Source: Bugula neritina
Lineage: Eukaryota > Bryozoa > Gymnolaemata > Cheilostomatida > Bugulidae
Reading direction: 5' to 3'
DNA: 54,740 bases
NCBI GenBank assembly: GCA_964035545.1
Contig: OZ037768.1
Span: 3,835,501 to 3,890,240 of the forward strand
The notes beneath the pieces are model-generated. The model saw nothing but the letters and a program-made list of their open reading frames with translations. It searched no databases and was not told the origin of the DNA. Shown here piece by piece: positions 23,052 through 34,718 of this stretch. Position 1 is the first letter of the stretch; every line of letters begins with the position of its first letter. The position numbers and the translations under genes were made by a program.

Positions 23052-25477
23052 ATGGCTGAATCCTTGGGTTTTGAACGCTTATCTCTCAGTGAAAAGACAG
23101 CTCCTTCAGAAATTGAAGTTAAGAACTTGACACAACCGGCTAGTGTCAAATTTATTGCAGGTAAACAACAAGCACGCCTAAAGCTATTAGTTGTAAAATA
23201 TAATACATTTTGAAACAATATCTCTGCTTTCATTGAGCATTGAACAATAATTCATGGAATTTTATTTTATGTAAAAAGCAAAACTGTTTATATCGAATAT
23301 GGAATTTTTTACACTTTATATGTTTTGCCAGTATATGCTTATCTGATTTTTGTTCTAAATAGCTTATGGATTAATTATAAAATAGTAAAGTAAATTATAG
23401 ATTCGAATCTAATGATTATCATGAGAGGTGTTCCCGGCACAGGAAAGTCTACTATTGTGAACTACCTTAAGGAGTCTCTTTCTACTGAGTGCCTGTGTTC
23501 AGCTGACAACTTCTTCATCAGAAATGGGAAATATGTGTTTGACAGAACTCAAATAAAACAGGCACACACATTCTGCCAACAGAAAGGTTTGTAGTAAGCT
23601 TATTCTTTTTAGTATATGTGTAGAGTCTATATAATCAGGGAAACTATTGCATTTGCCATTTTAATATAGCATTAATTATTACAAACTGATACTATTATCT
23701 AAGTTGATGATATAATAATTTAATTTTAAAATATTGAGTAGATATTTTAATGACAGAGCTGTCCGATGATTTATTGTTGTTGATATTTTTATTTAATGCT
23801 AAACTTTACACTTATATGCCATCTTTAATGTAAACAAATGAATAAGCGTGTTTATTGTATCATATGATATTTTTAATGATTCTTATTTATTCACTGTTAA
23901 GATTGAGTCACTGTCATGATATTGGTATTCAACAGAAAATATAAAGTAATCATTTAAATCTATATATATTTGTGATATTTTGTATGTTTAGCTGAGAAGT
24001 TTTGCACCGAAGGCCACAGTGTTGTCATCATAGATAACACCAATGTTATGAGGTGGGAGACTGACTTTTACGTAGATCTCGCTTACAAACACGGCTATGT
24101 GGTTGTTATGATAACTCCTCAAGCACAGTACACGACATCTCCAAGAACATTGGCACAGAGGAATAAGCATAATGTCTCTGCGGATATCATTAAAAGTCGT
24201 TTATCTGTAAGTGGGAGTTATGTTATCTTACTTTGAATTTACAATGACCAAGTGTAGTACTAAACTCTGTAGAAATATTAAATTATTAGATACCATTTAT
24301 GCATGAAAGATTATTGCTGAGAACATATCTTCAGGTTGTTGATGGTTTTACGTTACAAAGACTTGCAAATTCATTATTTTAGGCATTTCAATATATTCAG
24401 CCTCCATACTTTGCTTGGTTTCTCAGTAAGAGATCAGCAATGAAGCTTATGGATATTCGGGACCAAACATTAGAAAAGTTGAAACAGAAAGGTAAGCCTT
24501 AGTACACGTTTAGATTTTATTATTCTATTGCTTTATATTAAAATTAAACACTTGTTCATCATAGCAGTTTATTACTGTTTAGAAGTGAAAAACATGTATT
24601 GCAACTAATATAACTTTCACTAGATACAAGCTTATTCACCACTGTAGTCGTGTTCAGCTTATATTGCAAGATACAATGGTATTTATTTGATTAGCTATAA
24701 TAATTTGCAGTGCACTGACAATTTTATGATATGAAATATTCATTTGTAAAATTAATAGTCTTGTTACTTTTCTAGACTGCAAGCATCTGAAATCTGTTGT
24801 AGGATACGCCCGTACTAGATTCAGTAGTCCCAGAAACACAATTTTACATGTCACATCAAAATATTTCGGCCAATCTAAGAATGCAGATGAGCTGCTCCAT
24901 CTCTTATCCACCCACATTGGCACGATTGGAGCCATAAAGGTTACATCTGTTGTGGTGACAAAGAGAACCATAGCAGCGAGGGTTTGCTTGGACAAAGCTT
25001 CACAGAAATATTATTTTAATGACATGGAAGGATTTTCCCTTAATAAACATCCAGGTATGATTTGGAGTGTAGAGCTAGTGAGTACAGTTTAAATAGACAA
25101 CTAGGTTGTAAGCGACTGAATGCTGAAATTGTTTCAGTTTTCTCAGCTTGTGCAAATATGCAAACAAATTGATGAGTTTATTTTTTGTAATTATTTCACT
25201 TCAGTAAACGGTCATTTAGGAAAATCTTATTCCACATGTTATTACAGTTCCCAATGGTTTGAAAGAGGGGTTTGCAGCTCACATTACTCTGGGGGTAGCA
25301 AATGGAATTGAACCCAAGGAAGCCAGAAGTGACACAATACAGTCTCACTTCTGCGAAAGGCGAGCAGCACCACTGGAAGATGGCCCAGTGCATTATTATC
25401 CAGATGAGGAGTTGGCCATCGTCAATCTAGACAAGCCAACAGCATTCCAGTGCATATTTGCAGCAGCTTACCGCTAA
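23052..25477 (+). CDS. CNP: 2',3'-cyclic-nucleotide 3'-phosphodiesterase (CNPase)
   Basis: CNPase is a two-domain RNA-end enzyme that hydrolyses 2',3'-cyclic phosphates to 2'-phosphates. The model has six exons: 23052-23160, 23401-23586, 23992-24206, 24383-24491, 24776-25054 and 25248-25477. All phases join, giving 375 residues. The N-terminal polynucleotide-kinase-like domain has a P-loop GVPGTGKST (46-54) and IIDNTNV. The C-terminal 2H phosphoesterase domain has both signature motifs, HVTSKYFG (H231, T233) and HITLG (H311, T313). The length is close to vertebrate CNP. It ends ...AAAYR with no CaaX box, so it would lack the prenyl anchor of the mammalian protein and is probably cytosolic. 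It faces RPL6 tail to tail, with 322 bp between the stop codons. Confidence 0.92.
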
Positions 25478-25799
25478 GACATAAACTTGCATTCATTTTA
25501 TTTACCCCCACTATTTTATATACTGTAGTTTTATTCATAACATTCTTTTTATTTAAAGCTATCATCTACTATATATTTTTGTTATAATTATATTGCATAG
25601 TTTTATTTTACAACAAATGTACTTTTAAGCAACTGGCAATATTTGGACAAATATTTTTCTAATATATTCTATTATCAATGCTTGATATTACTGTTTTTTA
25701 ACAATTTCATTCCATCATTGTGGCTGCGTTTCTTTTCAAAAATTAAACTTGTGTGGTATTTTTTATAATTATATATTTTGTAAGGCAGCATCATACATA
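25478..25799. other. Convergent 3' ends of CNP and RPL6
   Basis: This 322-bp spacer holds both 3' UTRs. Minus-strand AATAAA signals (TTTATT on plus, near 25498, 25529 and 25547) could end RPL6. For CNP the best plus-strand candidate is ATTAAA near 25741, which would make the transcripts overlap. Confidence 0.4.
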
Positions 25800-27560
25800 T
25801 TAAAAGATCATTTTATGTGGATACTGGTGATTTTTAAGACTGAAATCACTCTTAAGGTAACCAAACATGAGCTTCTTGTCTTCTCGTTTCTTGATGACTG
25901 CCACCAACTGCTTGTCTACTGTGACCTGATCAGCTTTACGCTCAGGTGAAACCTCAAATTTCTACAAAATATAAAAACGAGTCAAGAAGAGAAATATAGT
26001 TAACTTCTGATCAGATATAGAAATGACATTCAGCAGAATGTTAGAGGATTGTATTAGATCTACTCAATCCTAACATCGTGTTCTATGTCGCACAGTTTTA
26101 AGCTAGGAGCAAGCTCGGTAAACAAAATTGCAAGGAACTGAGAATTTATAAGGAAAAGTTGAAATTCTTTCAGTATAAGCAGTTGTGCTGGAAATACCAA
26201 GGTTACTCCAAACCTTGTTTACTTGAAATAATATAATAATTAGGAATGTAAATTATAGTGCTGGCAAGTAGTGCTTGCCAAAGAATTTTGGATTTCTCCT
26301 CCACCCTGACGAACTAGGAAATGGTCATTAAAGTTTTCTGCCAATTACATAGAATTTCACTGTTAATTTTTTCCAACTTACCTCCTTTTTGTTTTCAAAG
26401 ATCTCGCCCTCTGCTGGCTTGGTTTTTTTAGTCCTCTGTTTCTTGAAGTATACGTCATTTATGTTCTCGGGTATGGTCACTCCAGAGATGTCAAGCTTGG
26501 TTTTAGTAGCAATAACGTACCTCTGGTTTATTCTCCTGAGGGGGCATCCATTAAGAATGTATGGGCCACTTATCAAGAGAAGGCCAGTACCCAACTGCTT
26601 CAAGAACACTACATGCTACAAGAAAAAAACTTCCACAATGAGATTTCAAAGCTTTACTTATGGTGGCAAATCTTTGTGACACACTCCAATTCAGACTGAT
26701 CTATCAAGCATCAACTAGATGTCAGTAAATGGTTATGTTTTCATCATAAAAGGAGAGAATACGACCACATATACAGATTGATATTCTGCATATTGTATTA
26801 ATAACCTAGTTTCGACTTACTTTTCCCTTGTAAGGGCCAGCTACCAATATGAGGACTGTGCCAGGAGTAATAGAGGCTCGGAGTTTTCGCTTGTGGTCTC
26901 TGAAACGATTTTTGCGGGTCTGCAGTCTGTGAGGACACACTTGCGTTTCATAAGATTTGCTCTGTGAAATTAAACTGAAGAAGTTCAAACATAGGAATGC
27001 GTGTAACCAACATACTACATTCAACAGGGTTCACATTCATCATTCAGAAATAACTAATCACCATCAACTTGTAAGAACAGGTCAGTGATATTTTCATCAG
27101 TTTATAAATGTGCAACACCCTTACACTTGCTCTTATTGGCATTTGCCTTATTGAAGTGAGGTTTCTTTTTAGATATTGGAATAATAATCGTAAACAAGAA
27201 ACCTTTAAGCACTAACTATAAAAACACTAGGAAATTTTATCCAAACGCAAATGGATGCAAAATCTTGTACTTGTGCATAAAAAGCACATAGCAAATGGAT
27301 AGATAACTTTGATATAAAAATGTGTCAATTCAAGAAAAACTCACCATGCGCTTAACTTGAACAATTCTAGTTCCTCCATTCTTTTCGCCACCAATTTGCT
27401 TCTTTACAGTTGTTGGCTTAGGAGCGGGTTTGGGGGGAGCCTTTTGACCAGGTTTTGCAAACTTATATCTAGCCTTTTTTGAGAAGCTGGCTGATGAGGA
27501 CCATCTCATCACACCGCTCTTCCCGAGCATATAATTTTTGGGGTGACCTTTTTTACCCAT
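25800..27560 (-). CDS. RPL6: Large ribosomal subunit protein eL6 (RPL6)
   Basis: A component of the 60S ribosomal subunit. There are four coding exons: 27560-27345 (starting exactly at the ATG after a GTAG acceptor), 26961-26821, 26615-26382 and 25961-25800. All introns are phase 0, giving 250 residues. The family signatures are clear: [20 protein letters not shown] followed by [41 protein letters not shown] and the C-terminus YPHKMIF. The N-terminus is basic and starts with [11 protein letters not shown] non-coding first exon with a 5' TOP motif lies at about 28000-27980. Introns 2 and 3 (numbered from the coding exons downstream of the TOP exon) hold C/D-box snoRNA-like sequences, as is common for ribosomal-protein host genes. 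Confidence 0.97.
26684..26755 (-). ncRNA. Candidate C/D-box snoRNA in an RPL6 intron
   Basis: In the intron between exons 26961-26821 and 26615-26382, the minus strand shows, in order: CTCC stem, perfect C box ATGATGA (26747-26741), internal D' CTGA, C'-like TTGATGC, D box CTGA (26694-26691), and GGAG closing the stem. The total of about 72 nt and the box spacing are right for a C/D-box methylation guide. The putative guide before box D is CTTGATAGATCAGT; I could not place its rRNA target. The host gene context (ribosomal protein intron) supports the call. Confidence 0.55.
27032..27112 (-). ncRNA. Weaker C/D-box snoRNA candidate in another RPL6 intron
   Basis: In the intron between exons 27560-27345 and 26961-26821, the minus strand has a CACATT...AATGTG terminal pairing. 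Inside it lie CTGATGA (box C with a non-consensus first base), CTGA, GTTGATGG (C'-like) and a final CTGA. The C-to-D' spacing is short, so only the distal guide could work. This is less convincing than the candidate in the next intron. Confidence 0.28.
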
Positions 27561-27979
27561 CTACAGCGACAAACATAAAACATTTGGCTTTGGAAGTAAA
27601 TTAAAATTGAATGCAGTTTTAGTTTGTACTCTGTAGCTGAAATTTGAGATACACATTGAAAAGTAATCAAAACAAATTAGAAAATCACAAATTTTAACGC
27701 TGTAATGAGAGGGCACGCATAATGAAGTAGAGTGATGTACATTGACACTAAAACTAATACCTGTAATTCATTGACTCGAAAAATCAAAAGTTGGTGAGGA
27801 AGACGCAATTAGTATCTATTAATGAACAGAATTTCCCAAACTCTACTTTAAAGAACATTATTTTTGCAATAAAAAACTTTTAAACAATCAAATCCTTTAA
27901 AACTTTAGTACGATGACAAAGCAGCAAGTATATTTAGGAAGATTTTTACCCTGATCAATGCATTACTATTACTACTCAC

Positions 27980-28000
27980 CTTGGCCTTGGACCGGAAAAG
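27980..28000 (-). promoter_or_regulatory. RPL6 transcription start, 5' TOP leader and UTR exon
   Basis: The minus strand reads CTTTTCCGGTCCAAGGCCAAG followed by the donor GTGAGT at 27979. A C followed by a pyrimidine run is the 5' TOP motif of ribosomal-protein mRNAs, which places translation under TOR/LARP1 control. The UTR exon of about 21 nt is spliced to an exon that begins exactly at the ATG. Confidence 0.65.
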
Positions 28001-28139
28001 AAATGCGCAACGATAGCATTTTGGGTATAGCCTTGACCGACAAACCTAACCTAAGATCCATATATCTTGATCTTGCAATACAGTGTGGTATATATACCAC
28101 TCTGTTGCAATGCATGTCAACTATAGTTCTAACACTATA

Positions 28140-29157
28140 AAGTATACATCTCTTGAAGCAGCATCAAATTGGTAGTCACTGAGTACATTAGTTTAGAGTC
28201 TCAAGTTAGGACTTGAGTTTTGAGGTTGAGACAAGGCGGTGTATAAAAAAATACTCTACTTAATCACCCCTAACTCTGTGCTGCTTCTAGTAATATTCAA
28301 AATAATCATAACCATAGAACTAAAAAAACCAGAGGTATATTAATATTATTTCAGTGTGATAGTAACTATGAACTAAAAAATAGTTTCTAGTTCAATAGAT
28401 GGTAACCACCTAGTTTTGGTGAATCACTGAATGGAGTAGTATTATCTTTATTTTTGGTCATAGGGAGATAGGTTTTTGGTGATTAATAACTGCTTAGCCA
28501 CCACAACTTTAAAAAAATAAAATTCATCATTAAATTTAATCACAATCACAATGAGTATCAGTGTATGACAATGATTGACAATGATAATCATATTGATATT
28601 GTTAATGATAATCATAATGATAATCATAATGACATTGACTACCGCCACTGGGGTGACTCTTTTTGATTACTGCAAGACTGAGTATCAGTTACACTTACAG
28701 TATCAGTATGACTATGAGTCACTGTGATTGTCATTGTCACTTTGAGTTTGTGATTGTCATTGTGATTGTGGTCCTCATAGTAATTGTGATTGTGGTCCTC
28801 ATAGTAATTGTGATTGTGACATTGATTGGCTGATTCAAATTTGCTACAAACTCAAAGTAATACTATTAGTATTAGTATTAGTATTACTAATAGCAATAGT
28901 AATACTAAAACTTAATACACACTATAATAATGATAGTAATACAGCGTTTTAAGTAATGATACCGATACGAATACTTATACTAACACTAACCAGCTCTAAG
29001 TCTAATAGTATTACACTTGCCGTGTAAACCTGGTTTCTAATTCTTATTCCTTTTTGCTATTCTATGTTATAGTAACAATAGCCAAGTTTTCTGAATCTGC
29101 AACTCAAACAGCTTGAGCTGAGTTTCTTTTCAATACTTGAACGTATTTATGATAGGA
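28140..29157. repeat. Intergenic low-complexity sequence before INO80E
   Basis: The gap between the divergent RPL6 and INO80E starts. From about 28540 to 28990 it is made of degenerate GATAATCATAATGA, TTGTGATTGTGGTCCTCATAG (two copies near 28740-28815) and AGTATTAGTATTACTAATAG strings. Promoters of both genes should lie at its two ends; none was recognised by motif apart from the RPL6 TOP start. Confidence 0.6.
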
Positions 29158-30984
29158 ATGGAAGCAAAACAAACTTTTGCAACAGCAACCGATTCGTCCG
29201 AGTCAACAGATTATAAACAGAAGTATATGACTCTAAAGAGAAAGCTAAAAGGTCTAGTATATGTAAGTAGATAACAAATAGTCTCTAGCTAGCAATGACA
29301 CAGGGCACTGGGGTTTTGTCATTTTTTATAAATTTTGTATTATTTTTCTAATAATATAATGTTTAATCAAGTCAATTAATCTGCTTTGCTTTTCATTAGG
29401 AGAATGAGCTGCTTTCAGAACAGTTGGAGAGAATGCAGAAGAAGTTATTGAGGGTGTCGCGTGATAGAAGCTTTCTGTTGGACAGAATACTTCAGTACGA
29501 GAAGGTAGCTGACTCATCCAGTGACTCAGATGCTACTGATAGTGATAGTGACTCGGAAAGACCTCCAGTTGCCAAGTAAGCTAACAGACATGTAAAGTTT
29601 ATACTGTTTCCTCTTATATATGTTGATTAAGTCACATAGTTAAGAGAGGCTGTTGTTTTAGGTACTACTGTATAATAAGCATACCTTTTTATGTTTCAAT
29701 AATCCTTACTATACATTCAATAACAGTTCAAACAAATCTCTTATCTGCATTAGATGTGGTAATAGAATTTTTTCACAAATTTGCTTTAGAAAAAAGCCGA
29801 TTTCTTCACAGCCACAATCCTCACAGTGTAGTACTGCACAAGTCTCTGCAGAAGATGGGCAAGATAATTCCAAAAAAATACTAAAGTCTAAATCTGCAAA
29901 AAAGAGTAAACTTGGTAAGTTCAACTTTTTTTGAACCTCTAATTTTGTAGAATTATAACTTTGTGCTGCAATTGTTACAAGCATTGTAGGAGATTTGCTC
30001 ACAATTGTACATTATGCAGGGCTTACAACTCCTAGAGTGGCTAAAACATTCTCACTTAATATATCACACTTTTCACACACGCTTTAGTGAAAACATTCAT
30101 CCATCACATTACAAAGTATGGCTTTGGCGCTATGTATTTTAGGTGATGAAGAAATCCTAAAATAGTTGTTATACACTGATTGAGCTATATAAAACTGTTT
30201 GCTGAAGGTTGTTGTGTCTCATTAAGCCTGCCAACATATGTTTAGTAAGCTTGTGTGTTGATTATTAATAACGTGCTCAATATTGTTTCACTTGTAGCGG
30301 CAGCGAAAAAAACTCCCCCACTCTCTTTAGAAGATATTGAAAAACATTTAGATTCAAGGCCACAGGTACTCTCTATTGAAAAGGCAACAACTTCTATGCC
30401 TACAGATATATTCAACAGTGCTGAAAAGTGAGTATTAAGATGATCAACTTATGATCTGTAAGTTGTAACAGTTGGTGTTGTGCTTTGTTGTGTTTTCTTG
30501 CACAAGTGTTTCGTCGCATGACATCGTATTTACTGTGGTATACCATGTTTACCAGTTTACATGCTAGTAATAATTAACTTTTTCAAGCTTCACTGGAAAT
30601 ACAAAAAATACCACTTGAAGCTTGTGAATATAATATTAATAAAACTATAGCATAATTAAATAATGTGCATGCTAGATTTTGTGCTCCAGTGGACTATAAT
30701 TAAGTTCATGGAAGTTTATTTTTCATAGAAACATAAAATATGCTTCTAATGATTGTATTGGAAGCACATTTTTCTATTTCATATAATTTTAAGTTCACAT
30801 AGATTGGCCAAGTGTGACATGCCACACATTCAGAGAATGCAACAATTATATAGAACATATGAGTTTTTCTATTACAGCTATTGTGTTGTAATGCTGGTTG
30901 TTTCACTTACTGTTTCATACTTGCAGTGAAGAAGTGCAAAGTGACAATGATCAGAGTTCAGGTCTAGTGATTGACATGAAGTAA
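29158..30984 (+). CDS. INO80E: INO80 chromatin-remodelling complex subunit E
   Basis: A metazoan-specific accessory subunit of the nuclear INO80 nucleosome remodeller. The model has five exons: 29158-29262, 29400-29575, 29790-29914, 30298-30427 and 30927-30984. They join to 197 residues, shorter than human INO80E. The first two exons carry the diagnostic block: [21 protein letters not shown], then [21 protein letters not shown] and the acidic serine run [15 protein letters not shown]. The middle is Lys/Ser-rich. The C-terminus ends SSGLVIDMK, resembling the LVIDIPE end of the human protein. The N-terminal block is likely a coiled coil for complex assembly. A polyadenylation signal AATAAA lies at 31107-31112. 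Confidence 0.92.
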
Positions 30985-31402
30985 TAACAGCAGTTACAGA
31001 AAGCAAACGGCCAAAATACAGCATTATACAGTAGGTTGTTAGTTTTACATCACCATCAACAGAAACAGCAACTTTTGGAAGGAAGCTAATGTAGATCCTG
31101 TGACGCAATAAAGATTATTCGTTAATAGTAATTTTCATAATTGGCATTATGTATAGCACATAGTACACCCATGTGCTGCAAATGTAACACATTGTATATA
31201 GTTTGTATTCTATTGTATATATATGTATTATTAACAGCATTTTATGCGAAAAATTGTACAATATATTGAGCAAAATAAAACCACATATTATGTATTTGCA
31301 ATGTTGTACTTTACAAGCTTTGGTTTGCACCATTTTCAAGGCGGTATGAGAAATATTATGGTAAATGACTTGAATAGAGGTTTAAAATTATTATATACTG
31401 CC
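30985..31402. other. Convergent 3' ends of INO80E and the zinc-finger/coiled-coil gene
   Basis: This 418-bp spacer contains the INO80E polyadenylation signal AATAAA (31107-31112). The remainder is AT-rich 3' UTR-like sequence. No further gene was seen. Confidence 0.5.
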
Positions 31403-34400
31403 TTAGACACTACTTTGCCGACACCTCTTCTTTGGAAGTGTGGTGTCGCGGTCTGATTGGCTACTAGATGTGGAAGGAGAAGACACTAACGAGTCATTAG
31501 AAAGACACGTCTGCACTGTGGAGTCTTGGCTCAGCACCTCTTTAGTTGATTTGCTAAGCATTCGACTAGTTTCATGTTTAACTCTAATTAACTGGTCATA
31601 GAGAATTTGTTTAGTATTTCGTTGCAAATCAGTTGTTAGATCATCGATAAGCTTATTTATTTTATCTGTATGGATTGAGCTAGACAGTTCTTTGTATTCG
31701 TTAATCTCTTCTGTCAATTCTTTAACCTAAAAGCAAGAACAAAGTTCTGATGGTTTTTTTATCAGTGAACTGGTGTATAATTGTGAATGCAACAAGAAAC
31801 ATTCTAATTTGAAATCATGGTCCTTTGCATGTACTTAAGGACATTTTACGCGCAAAAGTAAGTGATGGCATATTAAACACAAACATTGCACAGATCGGAT
31901 AGATTTTAACATATATGTAGCAATTGTTCAGCTAAGTACAGTAAGTATAAAATGCTTATGCACAGCTTTCTATCACTGAAACCGTATAAGAAATGCATAG
32001 ATATTTTCATTAGCAAATTATGTATAGAATTGCTAAGAACTATCATCTCTCAGTTAAACATTGCACTACCAACACCATTCAACTGTAAGAAGCTTCGGCT
32101 ACTTGAAATCAATTGCATCCACAGACAAAAAGGCGGCCACAGTATCGTAATTTTAGATTTGTATGGAATTGCTTTTTCATGAATTTTTATATAGCGGTCA
32201 ATTTTTCCTCACTGCTTACTCTATCATTTTATTTGGGCACTCAACGATGACTCTTTATTGGTAATGCAAGTTTACTTTTTCATATACTACATCCAGATTA
32301 ATTAACTTTTTCGCTTCCTGTTAACTTGTAAAATTTAGAAGGAATTTAAGTGAACGGCAGACCATTCTGTTGGTACTTTTTAGGAGGCTTTAGCTGACAA
32401 TATAGCAACTGTGAAAGAATCATACCTTGTTCACAAGTTGTGCATTTTGCTCTCTAAGTCGTTCATTTTCAATTCTAGCATCTTCCATCATTTTTAAATT
32501 TGTTTCTAAACTTTCCACATGCTGCTCTAAATCACATTTCTGTTGAAACAGCTCCTCATAAGTTAGCTATAATAATACAAAGTAAAATTGATTTCACCAA
32601 ACTAGGATATTCGCACAACAGAGTAAATGATTAATTGTATGCCTTCAGCATTAAACCAACCATAAACTGCTAAGCATTTACTATTATAAAAATGCTCTTT
32701 AACCATTGAAAATCTGCAAGTACAATAGATTGAAGCAAACACATCCTATACATGTGCAATAGCGCCTACCACAAACCTGAGAAGTTGGTCTCAAAAAACT
32801 TTCCTTATCATCTGCGAACGTTTCTCCATCTTGTATGATCATGATTGTTTGTGCATCTTTTACATCAACAGTTTCATTGGCTGCCACTTGTGAAGAGTCT
32901 TGCTTAGAATTGATGAAAGGTTCCGATACATTATAATAACCTGTAAATCCAGCAAATAATATTTGAAACAAGTATTCTTGAAACAGCTAAGACTAAATTC
33001 ACATCTCGGGTTTTAAAAAGTTTAAAAAAATATACTACAACTTTATACCCACAACTAAAATGGGGTTTATGGAAAAATCAATTATTGTTTGTACCCCTGA
33101 AAAAGCCTATTAGTGTTGCATCAATTATTATTAATACAATGTTTCATGAACCAATTTAAATTTTTATTTACTGTTGTAATACCGATTACTTCATAACCAG
33201 CCAAACACTAAAATCTAGTACTTCATACCTCAATGAGTGTAACGGTCTTACAGAGCCAAGAAAAAATAGTGTGTGGCATCAAATAACCCAAATTAGTAGT
33301 ATGACGGCATACTATTGTTGGCCTAACAGAGGAGGTTGTGCCGAGATATCATGTTAATTTAGAAACTAACAATTATGAACCAATGGGTGGTCGTGACTAG
33401 TTGCTTACCATCCGCCATTGTTTCATGCATACCAAAATCACCATGATCTCCTATATGTTCCACAGCCTCGGCTGTTTCTGTGCTGTTCAAATTGTTCATC
33501 ATTATGTTTACTTCCTACAGCATCATGTGTCAATAGTTATATGGGCAACTGATATCCGCTTATGCGTCATTAACAAAATGTACTCACTATGTAAGTATCA
33601 CAAGTAGAAGCAATATTTTCTTGCAGTAAAAATACAACCCTAAAACCAATTTTAATACTCCTATTGTTGTGCCAACATAAATATTACACAAAATTGAGCA
33701 GGCATGCATTATAAATATAACAACCAACTGATACTCACATTAAATGCAGAAAATATGGAATCAAAACCAAGAGACATGTTTCAGCAGAAAATAAAAATAT
33801 TAGATAAATCAATAAAATTCATTTAAAGCGTTATGCAAAGTGTTATGATAGGTATTTTTACAATACAACAATTATAACTATTTTTACTATTCAACAATAG
33901 GTTTGCTGACTTGAGCCAAGCTAACTTAAATTAAATAACGAAATACTGCATTCTTGTATTTCTACCTGAGCCACCTGTATCTGAAAGGTGGTTTGAGGAT
34001 TTCTAAAATGTGTTCTGTAGTGTTTAATAGCCTCATCTCGTCGATTGAAACCATTGCGGCATTTATAACAATGCCAATGTGGACCTTTGAACTTTTTCTC
34101 TCCTTTTATGGCACCAACAATATCGCAGCGGTCACAACATCGCAATATTTTCAAACCTACAATATCAGATCGATGCTACATATTATGTCGAATTTTTTTT
34201 ATAAATAGCTGAAATCTGTTTGCCAGTGGCCAGATATGCAGTCCACACAAAAATATTAAGTGAAAGAACTGGGAAATAGACATATATCATATATATTGCA
34301 ATAAAATAGAGCATGGAATCAAAACATTTAATGTCAAGTTCAAAGTTTTAGTTAGGGACCACTTCACTAACCTGCAAAATCAAGTCCTTTGTCAACATGT

Positions 34401-34718
34401 TTGACTCTGTAATGGGCTCTTAGAATCACAGGATCTGAAAAGGTTTCAGTTTTGACACAAAAAGGACAATGCATGTGAGGTGGACGATCAACACATTTAG
34501 GGTGCACACATAACACTGGCTCATAGTTGTTTTCTGTACCTTTAATTCTTACACTGGGATGGGTCTAAAATATTATTTGCACACATCAATTAACAACATA
34601 GATATAAGACATTTTAATTTCGTTCAAAATCACAGCACACCATTTGTAGAAGTGAATAGCCAGTTTACCAAATTATATTTTACTAAACAGATGTAAAACA
34701 AACCATGAATGCAGCCAT
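31403..34718 (-). CDS. Unnamed zinc-finger plus coiled-coil protein
   Basis: The model has seven coding exons: 34718-34704 (MAAFM), 34564-34372, 34156-33966, 33514-33409, 32940-32777, 32566-32426 and 31726-31403. All phases join, giving 377 residues. The N-terminal third is Cys/His-rich: finger 1 at C38, C41, H56, H61 (CPFC...RAHYRVKH), a CCDRC cluster at 76-80, and finger 2 at C99, C102, H115, H119 (CYKCRNGF...KHYRTH). Residues 134-223 are acidic and polar. Residues 224 to about 340 are heptad-like (LTYEELFQQKCDLEQHVESL and on), predicting a coiled coil for dimerisation. The tail is Ser/Thr-rich and ends KKRCRQSSV. The fingers look highly constrained, suggesting an old family, probably nuclear, but I cannot name it. 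The five-codon first exon is the least certain part. Confidence 0.8.

Noticed and set aside
24654-24995. Minus-strand open frame of 113 codons across CNP
   Set aside because: Antisense shadow of the CNP exon carrying the first HxT motif.
25962-26381. Hairpins in the last RPL6 intron as an H/ACA snoRNA
   Set aside because: Two stem-loops and an ACATTC-like tail are present, but I could not define a convincing H box and pseudouridylation pockets.
26389-26679. Plus-strand open frame of 96 codons across RPL6
   Set aside because: Antisense shadow of RPL6 exon 26615-26382, which has an unambiguous family match.
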